A DNA stretch of 64,000 nt from a marine gamma proteobacterium HTCC2148 (GCA_000156295.1 DS999227.1:14730-78729); one strand, 5' to 3'; shown: positions 37,026-45,123, numbered from the stretch's first letter. The notes: generated by a model from the sequence alone, not told the origin. Numbers and translations: made by a program.

Positions 37026-37820
37026 CTAGAGATCAGCGAACAAATCCCGTTTGTTGAAACCGGCGGTCATAAAGCGAGAGAACGCTTTGCCACCGGTTAA
37101 CCAGACTACCTTAGCGCCGCTTTTATCGGCGTTGAGAATCCCATCCACCAAATAAGGTGTCACCGTTGCGACCGTGTCACCAAGGATGTTAAATATCTTT
37201 TTGCTCTTCTCCCACTCCGGGGAGGATGTGTCGTAATCTCCAAGTAACAGATCAGTAATCACAATACCCGGACTGAGGGTACAAACTTGCACCTCAGTAC
37301 CCTTCACCTCTTTCTGCAGTGCTTTATTGACATAATTCACTGCTCGTTTGGTAGCACCATAGGCGCACATTCCGGGCTGCACCTGGTTACCGCTGCCAAA
37401 GCCTTCCATGTTCCAGATCTGTCCATTACCCTGGGAAAACATACCCGCCAACGCTACTCGATTGGCCAGTAACAGGCCCGTTAAATTAACGCCAACAATG
37501 GCTTCCAGATCTGCAGAGCTTGTTTCTGCCAGATTTTTCCGGGGAATACTCATACCCGCGTTATTGACCCAGACGTCGATCTGGCCAAATTTAGCCACCC
37601 CCATGTCCCAGAGGTTTTGCAGTTGACCGGCATCAGTGATCTCGCAAGCAACGCCCAACAGCTTGTCAGCGCCGCCAGCGACAGACAACTGCGTTACTAC
37701 CTCATCAACACTTTCCTGCTTCCTGCCCGACACCACGACGTTGCAGCCACGCTGCAAAAACTGTTGAGCAAGCCCCCTGCCGATCCCCCGGGTACTGCCA
37801 GTAACAACCACTGTTTTCAT
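37026..37820 (-). CDS. Short-chain dehydrogenase/reductase, copy B
   Basis: 264 residues with VTGSTRGIGRGLAQQF, VNNAGMS and YGATKRAVNYV (Tyr/Lys pair). It resembles SDR copy A at 10510-11307 across its length, so nitrilase, SDR and MFS each occur as a pair in the two blocks. It is NAD(P)-dependent oxidation or reduction of a keto or hydroxy group. It is divergent from the gene at 37910, with an 89-base promoter gap that contains ATGATCCTGCTCAA at 37870-37883, a weak Fnr-like match. Confidence 0.88.
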   Translation of the reverse strand: MKTVVVTGSTRGIGRGLAQQFLQRGCNVVVSGRKQESVDEVVTQLSVAGGADKLLGVACEITDAGQLQNLWDMGVAKFGQIDVWVNNAGMSIPRKNLAETSSADLEAIVGVNLTGLLLANRVALAGMFSQGNGQIWNMEGFGSGNQVQPGMCAYGATKRAVNYVNKALQKEVKGTEVQVCTLSPGIVITDLLLGDYDTSSPEWEKSKKIFNILGDTVATVTPYLVDGILNADKSGAKVVWLTGGKAFSRFMTAGFNKRDLFADL

Positions 37821-37909
37821 TTTTTGACCTCACCTGAATAATCTAACTGCAAGCCAGTTTTAACCTGTTATGATCCTGCTCAAGTCGCGCAAACTACAAG
37901 GATTGAACC

Positions 37910-38530
37910 ATGAGCACCCCCTTTCCGGTTTTCCCCGTCGGTTCGGTTGGCCACAACTTGATGCTGCTGCGCGGCACCTGGCACGATCATATCGAACTCT
38001 ATAACCTTGATGGCACACCACTGGAAGATGACTCTTGCGCCGGCAGCGGCTCGCCAGGACCCGGTCCTTTCGACAACCTGGTGTACATCGACTTTGATGG
38101 TCACAAACTCTCTCTTACCAACGTGCACATTCGCGGCCGCGAACCGGCAGCAAAAACGTTCACCGGAAAAATCCGGGGCGACCTCCTTGTCTTTGACCCC
38201 CTTGGACCCGGTGCCTATGAAAACGTCGGCATGTCAGGGGGGCCTGGCATTTTAACCTTCAATGCCCGCAAGCTTGATGCCGCCAGCGAAGTTTACATGG
38301 AGCCCGACTTCATTATGCTCACTGCACCCGGAGAGCGAGTGCGCCACACGGTGCTTTATCGACACGGAGAAGCCGTGCGTACACTCACCGCTAAAGGCAC
38401 TCGACTTTGGCCGACTTGCGACCAACGACATCCCCTGGACCCTAGGGGCAGTGACGGCCTGGTTCATGAACCCCCCTTTTCTTCGTCAATCTGGGCGCAC
38501 CTCGCAGACAAGGCCAATGTAGAGGAATGA
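37910..38530 (+). CDS. Predicted beta-barrel (lipocalin-like) protein of unknown function
   Basis: 206 residues with no signal peptide and no membrane helix. The sequence alternates polar and hydrophobic residues and has a motif near the start, LMLLRGTWHDHIELYN, that recalls the GxW of lipocalin-type barrels. Later strands include VYIDFDGHKLSLTNVHIRG and LLVFDPLGP. A small-ligand carrier or ligand-modifying barrel is a possible role. Bilin lyases and heme-binding barrels share this fold, which would suit a tetrapyrrole context, but sequence identity to those families was not seen. It lies directly upstream of the RCCR gene on the same strand. Confidence 0.65.
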   Translation: MSTPFPVFPVGSVGHNLMLLRGTWHDHIELYNLDGTPLEDDSCAGSGSPGPGPFDNLVYIDFDGHKLSLTNVHIRGREPAAKTFTGKIRGDLLVFDPLGPGAYENVGMSGGPGILTFNARKLDAASEVYMEPDFIMLTAPGERVRHTVLYRHGEAVRTLTAKGTRLWPTCDQRHPLDPRGSDGLVHEPPFSSSIWAHLADKANVEE

Positions 38531-38543
38531 GCGACAATCCAAT

Positions 38544-38557
38544 TTGATTTTAGTCAA
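38544..38557. promoter_or_regulatory. Fnr-like site upstream of the RCCR-like gene
   Basis: TTGATTTTAGTCAA matches the Fnr consensus TTGAT-N4-ATCAA at all but one defined position. It is centred about 82 bases upstream of the ATG at 38633, close to positions typical of class II or class I activation. The local Crp/Fnr gene at 41891 is the natural candidate regulator. Confidence 0.55.
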
Positions 38558-38632
38558 GCGGCAGTGTTTGGCTGTAACCTATGATGCGATCAACAATTTT
38601 AATAGTGCCGCCCAGGCCACTTGGACGAATTT

Positions 38633-39454
38633 ATGAGCGAACGCATTCTCACCCCCATCATTGATCTGGTGGAGGCTAGTCCCGACGTCGATAACCGAGA
38701 GGTCTTCAACCATCTCTGGGAAATACTGGGCGAGATGAATGAGCGCATCCAATCTCGATTCGAGCTTACCAGGGACCCCTGCAGTGAGCGCTTCGATGAT
38801 TACAGCAATCTCGGTGGCACAGGAACAGGGGCAGAGGGCTCCCTGAAAGCCTACTCCGGTCCAGAGATAGACTGGTATGTGCACTCCTATATCGGCTCTC
38901 CGGAATCCAGTTTCACCAATATGCACATCACCATTAGCTTGGGTCCCCAGTACCTGGTGCCTAATTTTGGATTCGCCCTGGGCACGGTTCCAGATTTATT
39001 TATGTACATGGACTACATTCCTCGCGTCGAACTCATGGCCAACGCCCAGTACACGGACAAGTATTACGCCGAGGTCAACGATGAGTTTCTCGACCTGCAG
39101 GAAGACGATCGCTTTAATCCCTTCATCAGCCGTGATCTCTATACTCGAGTGGCCATGACGCCGACTGCAGTAGGCTACACAGCCAAAGCCGAGGAAGATG
39201 TGCTCCATAAGGTCAAGGGGATTGCCCTGTCTCGACTGGATCGGTGGTTAAAATGGGTCGACGAGGCAGTCCCAACTCCCGCTGCCGAACGAGCTGCCAT
39301 CGCGGCCAGAGATGAATTGATTCGCAAAACCATCTGCCAAAGAGACCCTGCCAACAACCTGGGGGACAAACTGTTTGGCAAAGAAGCAGCCGAGGCCATG
39401 GTCGCTACCCTGTGGGGCGGCAGCCGCACCCTACCAAGGCCGATGGGAGACTAA
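38633..39454 (+). CDS. Red chlorophyll catabolite reductase (RCCR)-like protein, copy 2
   Basis: 273 residues from the ATG at 38633. The pattern follows plant RCCR: VHSYIGSPESSFTNMHIT, then LVPNFGFALG (plant PNF-V-E-L), DLFMYMDYIPRVELMANAQY then TDKYY (plant DLPHRKDL, NPDYL, YY), FISRDLYTRVAMTPTA, and a C-terminal RKTICQRDPANN...LFGKEA matching RRKSI-DD...MFGEE. Plant RCCR reduces red chlorophyll catabolite with ferredoxin after the Rieske oxygenase PAO opens the ring. The catalytic Glu position (Glu154 in Arabidopsis) is Ala here. It may reduce a tetrapyrrole-type product. A Rieske fragment and a chlorophyllase-like hydrolase follow within 1 kb. Confidence 0.82.
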   Translation: MSERILTPIIDLVEASPDVDNREVFNHLWEILGEMNERIQSRFELTRDPCSERFDDYSNLGGTGTGAEGSLKAYSGPEIDWYVHSYIGSPESSFTNMHITISLGPQYLVPNFGFALGTVPDLFMYMDYIPRVELMANAQYTDKYYAEVNDEFLDLQEDDRFNPFISRDLYTRVAMTPTAVGYTAKAEEDVLHKVKGIALSRLDRWLKWVDEAVPTPAAERAAIAARDELIRKTICQRDPANNLGDKLFGKEAAEAMVATLWGGSRTLPRPMGD

Positions 39455-39486
39455 CCGGTCGCATCATAAGAATCCTCAGATCGCGG

Positions 39487-39630
39487 TTAGGAACTGCCTC
39501 TGCAATCGTTCAGCCTTGTTCGTTCTTCGTCAAGAAACAGAACAGAGCGTTGGCCCAGCATGTTGACCCGCACGGGGTCCTTATCCAGCTTTGCCGCCCA
39601 CTCAGCTACATACCAAATATTAATGAGCAA
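39487..39630 (-). pseudogene. Remnant of a Rieske oxygenase N terminus
   Basis: A 47-codon frame from a TTG at 39630, with AAGGAT seven bases upstream, encodes MLINIWYVAEWAAKLDKDPV and then a further 15 similar residues. It closely follows the first 35 residues of the Rieske protein at 47148-48314 (MLVNLWYVAEWANKVKDQPV). After that the similarity ends and a stop follows. The rest of the gene, including the iron-sulfur Cys/His pairs, is missing. This is the truncated start of a second, lost copy that faced the RCCR gene. It occupies much of the otherwise gene-free stretch 39455-39778. Confidence 0.75.
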
Positions 39631-39701
39631 CCACGTTATCCTTTAACACTACAGCGATGACTATTGATACCGTATTATTCTGAGAATGCAGCCTCAGGTT
39701 G

Positions 39702-39715
39702 GTGATATAAATCAA
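39702..39715. promoter_or_regulatory. Fnr-like site upstream of the chlorophyllase-like gene
   Basis: GTGATATAAATCAA differs from the TTGAT-N4-ATCAA consensus at one defined base. It is centred about 70 bases upstream of the ATG at 39779. The remainder of the 324-base gap holds the Rieske remnant and AT-rich sequence. Confidence 0.55.
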
Positions 39716-39778
39716 ATTTTTCTGAGCCATTGATGGCAGCATTGTTCAACCTTCAGCAGTTAATGGAACAAAGCCATT

Positions 39779-40762
39779 ATGATACCTAGAGCCATTTATC
39801 GGGCCACCTCACTCCCCGGGGCAAAACCACCCTATGACAGGGTTTCTTTAAAAATTTTCTACCCGGCAAACTATGGCGACAGCGAGGAAGAGCGTAACGC
39901 GGGCGTCGTGCCCGCAGATACGTCTGGGGCACCCTTCCCAGTCGTTATCATACTGCCCGGTATCAACCTGGGTCCTGAAGCCTATACCTGGCTAGCGAGA
40001 GAACTTGCCTGCGCGGGTATCGCCAGCGTCACCTACACACTGGTTGCAGAAGAAATGCCTGGGTATATCAGTCAAACTCCAGGACTTGACCTAACAGCCC
40101 TAAGCAGCGACGAATATGGTCGGCACCCTTCAGCGACCGCTATAGGTCCGATCCTGGAGGAGTTACACAAGCTCAACAAGGAAGGCCTGCTAGCGGGTGC
40201 CCTGGATATGAACAGCGTCATTCTGGCAGGCCATTCCGCGGGGGGCACAGTTGCTTTGCTCAACGCACAACCACAGTGGTTCGCGGGTGTTTGCGGCGCA
40301 CTGGCCTATGGCGCTCACACCGGAGCGGCAACTGCACTGGGGTATCCGGAGGACTCGATGTTTACGTTACCCAACCAGCTGCCGCTGCTGGTTATGGGCG
40401 GTACTCGGGACGGTTGCATTGCCAACAGCAGTGCTCGCTATGGTGAAGCAAACGGCTCCCCCACCGCCCGGGTGGAGCGCACCTTCGACGAGGCACTGGA
40501 TAGCAATCGCGGCGATTGCTATTTGGCAATAATAGAAGGCGCCAACCATTTCTCATTCGCTCATCCGCTGGATGACAGCACAGGCCGACCATTCATTGAT
40601 ATGACGACCACTGAGCCAGACGAGGAACTGCGGAGTATGCTTGCAAGCCTGGTCAAAAATTTCACTCTGGCTGTGGCTCGAAACCATCCAGAGTCTCGAG
40701 ATCAACTCAATGCTTTGTTGCTTGGAGAAAACCCGCTGATAAAACGGGGAGCGAGACGTTGA
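39779..40762 (+). CDS. Chlorophyllase/dienelactone hydrolase-like alpha/beta hydrolase
   Basis: 327 residues with no signal peptide. The fold motifs are VVIILPGINLGPEAYTWLA (oxyanion region), a nucleophile elbow GHSAGGTVALL with Ser153, an acidic residue in GGTRDGC and a late His in EGANHFSFAHP. The arrangement of a long loop (LDLTALSSDEYGRHPSAT) between the first strand block and the nucleophile is like plant chlorophyllase, which removes phytol from chlorophyll, and like bacterial dienelactone-type hydrolases. Ester cleavage is the safe statement; the substrate is inferred from context. It has its own Fnr-like site. Confidence 0.75.
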   Translation: MIPRAIYRATSLPGAKPPYDRVSLKIFYPANYGDSEEERNAGVVPADTSGAPFPVVIILPGINLGPEAYTWLARELACAGIASVTYTLVAEEMPGYISQTPGLDLTALSSDEYGRHPSATAIGPILEELHKLNKEGLLAGALDMNSVILAGHSAGGTVALLNAQPQWFAGVCGALAYGAHTGAATALGYPEDSMFTLPNQLPLLVMGGTRDGCIANSSARYGEANGSPTARVERTFDEALDSNRGDCYLAIIEGANHFSFAHPLDDSTGRPFIDMTTTEPDEELRSMLASLVKNFTLAVARNHPESRDQLNALLLGENPLIKRGARR

Positions 40763-40772
40763 AGGCCTCGAT

Positions 40773-40786
40773 TTGACAAAAAGCAA
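40773..40786. promoter_or_regulatory. Fnr-like site upstream of the second barrel protein
   Basis: TTGACAAAAAGCAA differs from the Fnr consensus at two defined bases. It is centred about 78 bases upstream of the ATG at 40858. It fits the spacing of the other sites but is the weakest of the set by symmetry. Confidence 0.42.
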
Positions 40787-40857
40787 GGCTGTCCCCACGC
40801 TTTTAGCCACAATAGGCCGCTGCCGCACCAATAACAGACATTTTCAAGGAATTATGC

Positions 40858-41826
40858 ATGTCAGACCAGCAACCCAGTAACTGGCAACAGGCAATCAATG
40901 GCGAATGGCATGGTTGCCCATCCCTGTTTGAACACGATGGCACCCACGTGGGCACCAATAAAGTCAGCCGAGCAAGCGAATTCAAAGATGGTCGCACCAC
41001 CTACTGGATGGATACCTGCTTTGATGCGACCGGCCCGCTTATGGATCGCTTTGAAATTGGCGCTCGAATGGAATTTGGCGTCATTGACTCAGACCAGGAC
41101 CGAATATACACCGGGCCAGATTTTGTTGGCTCTGGCAGACCTTTCGGCTTACTCGTAGACTCAAACTATTACTCGCCAGGCTGGAACGTCAACCTGCGCA
41201 CAGTGAACCATGTTGTGCCCGAACTCGGCATGCAGGTCTACAGCTCGCAGCTCTTTGAAGCCGACACTCTGGTAGGCGTTTTCAATGGACTTTATGTCGT
41301 CACCCAGGACCACGAAAGTAATCCGGAGACCCAGAAAATGGTCGCCGAGTGGCTGGCTAAAGAAAAACAAGAGGGCAAAAAACCCTACAACCTACCAGTC
41401 AAGCACGAAGGTGTTTTTCGAGGGGAATTCGAGGTTTATGATGCGAATCAGCAGCGCGTAGGAATCAATACGGTGACTGTTACGCACAGGCCGATCAACC
41501 TACTGCACTCCGAGCAAACCATCGAGATTGAAGGCGTTATCAATCGCAAGTGGACATCCATGCGAACTCGCAATGGCAATAGCCACCAGTACCATGGGCC
41601 CGATATGTTCGGCAACGGCAAATCTTATGGCCGCTACCTCTATTCCGTTCGCCATGTGTTCGGTGAGGCCCTCAAAATGTGGTCCCGCGAGGCAGTGGTG
41701 GACGATAACGGCACTCAAGTGTGCGTATGGCAGTTTCTTGAATCCCAGAAAGAACAATACACCACATTTGGCGTGCTTCGCTTTGAGGCGGGTGAAAACG
41801 TGCTGGCGCCAACTTACGTTGAGTAG
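40858..41826 (+). CDS. Predicted beta-barrel (lipocalin/DUF3598-like) protein
   Basis: 322 residues, soluble, with AAGGA eight bases upstream of the ATG. The opening SNWQQAINGEWHGCPSLFEH has the GxW barrel signature, and a second similar unit begins near residue 180 (HEGVFRGEFEVYDANQQRVG), so the protein may be a double barrel. A family resembling DUF3598 is suspected but not certain. It could bind or modify an amphiphilic ligand. It lies between the chlorophyllase-like hydrolase and the Crp/Fnr gene. Confidence 0.65.
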   Translation: MSDQQPSNWQQAINGEWHGCPSLFEHDGTHVGTNKVSRASEFKDGRTTYWMDTCFDATGPLMDRFEIGARMEFGVIDSDQDRIYTGPDFVGSGRPFGLLVDSNYYSPGWNVNLRTVNHVVPELGMQVYSSQLFEADTLVGVFNGLYVVTQDHESNPETQKMVAEWLAKEKQEGKKPYNLPVKHEGVFRGEFEVYDANQQRVGINTVTVTHRPINLLHSEQTIEIEGVINRKWTSMRTRNGNSHQYHGPDMFGNGKSYGRYLYSVRHVFGEALKMWSREAVVDDNGTQVCVWQFLESQKEQYTTFGVLRFEAGENVLAPTYVE

Positions 41827-41890
41827 CCATTAGCTCAGTACGGGGGTGGCCATCACCGTCCCGACTCTTTAACATGAGGGCTTACTTCTA

Positions 41891-42574
41891 TTGGTATGCC
41901 CCTTGAACCCTGAACATAAGCAACCACTGACCATTTACTCTGGCCTCTGCCCGAGTGACATGCAGCGGCTGGATGCTATGGTGATCTATCGCAACCTGGA
42001 CTCAGGGGACTACCTGTTTCACCAGCACACCCCCGCCCGCTCTGTCTATGTACTGGAAGAAGGGATCATGATGATGGAGCGATCGTCATCCACGGGGCGA
42101 CGCCAGGTCATGGCGTTTATGCAACCTGGAAATTTTATCGGTATTCCACACAATCAGCACTACGACTACACGGTATCAGCCCTGCAAACCTCTCGCGTCC
42201 AGGAAATGGCGTTAAAACCCTTCGTCGAGTTACAGGACGACATCAGCCAACTGAAAGAAAATGTTAGAGGGATTGGTGGCAATATTCTGGCGCATACCCT
42301 GGACCAGGTGTTTGCACTGGGACAGAAGAAAGCCCACGAACGGGTCTGCTTTCTGCTCAAGCAGCTGTCCGACCGCGCTCTGGTGCCGGGTTCAAGAAGT
42401 ATCGAATTAGTGATGACCCGTCAGGACATCGCTGACTACCTCGGGCTCACCATTGAGACTGTGAGCCGGGCCTTCGGCAAGCTCAAACGCGAGAAAGTTA
42501 TCGACATCTTCTCTGCACATACCGTGGAAATAATCGACATGGAAGCCGTCGAAGAGATGGCTCTCGCTGACTAA
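41891..42574 (+). CDS. Crp/Fnr-family transcriptional regulator
   Basis: About 227 residues. A cNMP-binding-like beta-roll (residues 25-115) is followed by a dimerisation helix (LDQVFALGQKKAHERVCFLL) and a winged helix with TRQDIADYLGLTIETVSRAF. The recognition helix has the Fnr-type ExxSR, which reads TTGAT half-sites. Only two cysteines occur near the N terminus, so the four-cysteine cluster of true Fnr is missing. A ligand or redox signal other than the classical iron-sulfur switch is likely. The start is a TTG at 41891 or 41903 without a strong ribosome site. It convergently overlaps the GST end by 4 bases. Confidence 0.88.
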   Translation: MVCPLNPEHKQPLTIYSGLCPSDMQRLDAMVIYRNLDSGDYLFHQHTPARSVYVLEEGIMMMERSSSTGRRQVMAFMQPGNFIGIPHNQHYDYTVSALQTSRVQEMALKPFVELQDDISQLKENVRGIGGNILAHTLDQVFALGQKKAHERVCFLLKQLSDRALVPGSRSIELVMTRQDIADYLGLTIETVSRAFGKLKREKVIDIFSAHTVEIIDMEAVEEMALAD

Positions 42575-43215
42575 GAGCCAAACAATTTAGCCACGGCATC
42601 GCACATTTCGCTGGAACTTCCCGCCACAGCAGGATCCTCTTTGGCCCAGTTAAACCATCCTTCGCTCATTGGGTATTTTGACAGTGGCGCAGGTTCGCCA
42701 AAAAGCGGCCCCAGCAGAAGAACAAAGTCCATATGTGGCACCAGCGCCATATCACCAAGATGAATCGCCCGTTCGCGAAAGTCCGGCAACACAGTCAATA
42801 TCCGCTCTAGACGCGCCAACTCTGCATGCAGGGCTGCCAACTCTTCCTCTGCCGAATGCGCACCGCCACCCTGGCCGACCAGCTTAAACAGCCCAAACAG
42901 GCCGCCCGGAGAAAGGTAAGTATCTGCGTAACGGGCGAACATCTGCATTTGAGCGCGTTCGAGTGGATTTTCTGGGCTATTGCTACCACCGCAGGCAGTC
43001 TCGTTCAGGTACTCCATAATGACCCACGAGTCAGGCAACTGTGAGCCGTCAGCCAATTCCAACACGGGAATTTTCCCCATGGGGAAATGGTCTACAAACT
43101 CGGGCGTACGCAGGGCCTCCTCTGGATGACAAATCTCAATATCCAATGCCGCTTTAGCAATTAAAGTGCGAACACGGGTAGCGTACGGTGAGTGGGCAAG
43201 ACTGTAGAGTTTCAT
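42571..43215 (-). CDS. Glutathione S-transferase family protein
   Basis: 214 residues. The thioredoxin-fold N-terminal domain starts KLYSLAHSPYATRVRTLIA and carries the cis-Pro motif GKIPVLELADG followed by DSWVIMEYL. An all-helical C-terminal domain follows. The Ser at SPYATR could be the catalytic residue that activates glutathione. A role in conjugation or isomerisation (maleylacetate- or maleylpyruvate-type) is possible, given the maleate-like chemistry in the window, but is not shown. It is divergent from the lyase gene at 43297. Confidence 0.85.
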   Translation of the reverse strand: MKLYSLAHSPYATRVRTLIAKAALDIEICHPEEALRTPEFVDHFPMGKIPVLELADGSQLPDSWVIMEYLNETACGGSNSPENPLERAQMQMFARYADTYLSPGGLFGLFKLVGQGGGAHSAEEELAALHAELARLERILTVLPDFRERAIHLGDMALVPHMDFVLLLGPLFGEPAPLSKYPMSEGWFNWAKEDPAVAGSSSEMCDAVAKLFGS

Positions 43216-43296
43216 TAATGGTCCTTAAACAGTGACTTCAGCAACTCGCAGGATAGAATGAATCCAAAGAATAAAAAACCGCACAACGGGGTATAA

Positions 43297-44166
43297 ATGA
43301 TTGAAAGCCTGAAACAACGTCTTACAAGGCCGTCAATAGTGCAGGCGCCCGGGGTTTACGACGGCCTTTCTGCACTGTTAGTCGAGCAAGCGGGATTTGA
43401 AGCTGCCTTCCTGTCCGGGGCCTGCCTTTCATTTGCTCGTTTTGGACGGCCCGACATGGGGCTGGTGACCGCTGCCGAAGTGTCTGAGACCGTTGCCGTT
43501 ATCCGCGACCGGATCAGCCTGCCGCTGATTGTCGATATAGACACTGGCTTTGGCAACGCCCTCAACGTTCAACGCACAGTCAGGGACTTTGAACGTGCGG
43601 GCGCCAGCGCCCTGCAACTGGAAGACCAGCAAGCACCTAAACGCTGTGGCCATATGTCAGGAAAGTCTGTCATCAGCTCACAGGAAATGGTTGGCAAAAT
43701 TAAAGCTGCGCTAGACAGTCGGCACTCAGACGAAACCCTGCTTTTCGCCCGAACTGACGCCCTGGGAGTTAACGGCTTTGATGATGCTATGGAACGGGCA
43801 CAACGCTACCTGGAGGCGGGCGCAGACGCATTGTTCATAGAAGCCCCGCAGAATCGCGAGCAAATGGAAAAAATCTCAGCTCAGTTCGCAGCAGAGGCCC
43901 CATTGATTCACAACCTCGTAGAAGGCGGCGATACCCCGATTGAAAAGCCCGCCGAACTCGAAGCGCTGGGCTATCGGATTGCATTGTATCCGGCCGCGCT
44001 GCTTCACCAGTTCACGCCTCAGGCCCAGCGCCTGCTTACACACATCCGTAAAGAAGGGGATACCCGCAAATATCGCAACGAAATGTATAGCTTGTCAGAC
44101 ATGAACAGAGTGCTGGGCGCAGATGCTCTGTTAAAGGATGGCCAACATTACGACGCCAAGAGCTGA
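43297..44166 (+). CDS. Isocitrate lyase/PEP mutase-family C-C lyase
   Basis: 289 residues of the ICL/PEP mutase barrel family. The catalytic loop reads KRCGHMSGK with Cys117, and the metal ligands lie in IVDIDTGFG (Asp82) and LQLEDQ (Glu109, Asp110). The Cys loop places it with the lyases (methylisocitrate lyase, 2,3-dimethylmalate lyase, oxaloacetate hydrolase group) rather than the mutases. A 2,3-dimethylmalate-lyase-like reaction would give pyruvate plus a short acid. With a LeuCD hydratase also in the window, this pairs as in nicotinate fermentation. It heads a rightward operon with two hydrolases. Confidence 0.86.
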   Translation: MIESLKQRLTRPSIVQAPGVYDGLSALLVEQAGFEAAFLSGACLSFARFGRPDMGLVTAAEVSETVAVIRDRISLPLIVDIDTGFGNALNVQRTVRDFERAGASALQLEDQQAPKRCGHMSGKSVISSQEMVGKIKAALDSRHSDETLLFARTDALGVNGFDDAMERAQRYLEAGADALFIEAPQNREQMEKISAQFAAEAPLIHNLVEGGDTPIEKPAELEALGYRIALYPAALLHQFTPQAQRLLTHIRKEGDTRKYRNEMYSLSDMNRVLGADALLKDGQHYDAKS

Positions 44167-44169
44167 ATC

Positions 44170-45123
44170 GTGAGGACTGCGCTGCGACTATTAACGCGTG
44201 TCTTGAGCGCCATACTGCTCTTAACCCTCGTCGGTATCAGTTGGCTTTGGTGGGCTAATCGCGACATTCCTGTGGAGACTCTCGAGCTTCGTTATGGCGG
44301 CGATAATTTACAGCAGCTAAATATCGACGGCGTCCAGTTACGCTACAAAGTCGAGGGAACAGGCCCGCCGCTGGTATTGATTCACTCTCACTTTTACAAC
44401 ATGCGCCAGTGGCAACCCTGGGTAGACAAACTCTCAGAAAAATTCACCCTGATACGCTATGACCTTACCAGTCATGGATTAACAGGCCCCGACCCCAGCG
44501 AAGACTACTCCCGTCAGCGCGGAACAGACCTTCTGGATGCGCTTCTACAGCACCTCGAAGTCGATCGTGCCGCTATTGTCGGCTCGTCCACTGGCGGCGC
44601 GTTGGCGTGGTACTACGCAGCAAGATTTCCAGACAAGGTATCGCATCTGGTGCTAATCAATGCGCCGGGAATGCCCAGGGTCACCAACAAGTATATGGAA
44701 ACTCCCCTACCTGACTGGTTCGGATATGTACTTTACCTGCTGCCCGAATCATTATTTCGGCCATTTCTACAAGCACCGGTGGTCGATAACACCCTCATCA
44801 CTGCCAAACTACTGGAAGAATTTCACAGGATGTATCGCCGCCAGGGAAATCGCATGGCAGAATTCCATCGACTCCGGGCCTGGGAACGCGGTGATATCAC
44901 CACTACGCTGGAAAGGATTACCGCACCGGTGCTGATTCTGTGGGGTGAGGAGAACCCACAACTACCTGTAGAACATGCCGAGCAATATGCACAGGCCCTG
45001 AAAAATGCTGATCGCATAAAAATTCATATTTATCCCGAAATAGGCCATGTCATTCCCCTGGAAGCGCCGGCCCGATCCGCCGCCGATACCGCTGTTTTTA
45101 TCGAAGGGAGCTATCTTGAATAA
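44170..45123 (+). CDS. Membrane-anchored alpha/beta hydrolase
   Basis: 317 residues from a GTG at 44170, three bases after the lyase stop. One membrane helix (residues 9-29) anchors an external catalytic domain. The nucleophile elbow is VGSSTGGALAW, the oxyanion region LIHSHFYNMRQW, the acid is near LWGEENPQLP and the His is in EIGHVIPLEAP. It hydrolyses an ester, thioester or C-C bond at the periplasmic face of the membrane. It is in one operon with the lyase and the lipoprotein hydrolase. Confidence 0.84.
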   Translation: MRTALRLLTRVLSAILLLTLVGISWLWWANRDIPVETLELRYGGDNLQQLNIDGVQLRYKVEGTGPPLVLIHSHFYNMRQWQPWVDKLSEKFTLIRYDLTSHGLTGPDPSEDYSRQRGTDLLDALLQHLEVDRAAIVGSSTGGALAWYYAARFPDKVSHLVLINAPGMPRVTNKYMETPLPDWFGYVLYLLPESLFRPFLQAPVVDNTLITAKLLEEFHRMYRRQGNRMAEFHRLRAWERGDITTTLERITAPVLILWGEENPQLPVEHAEQYAQALKNADRIKIHIYPEIGHVIPLEAPARSAADTAVFIEGSYLE

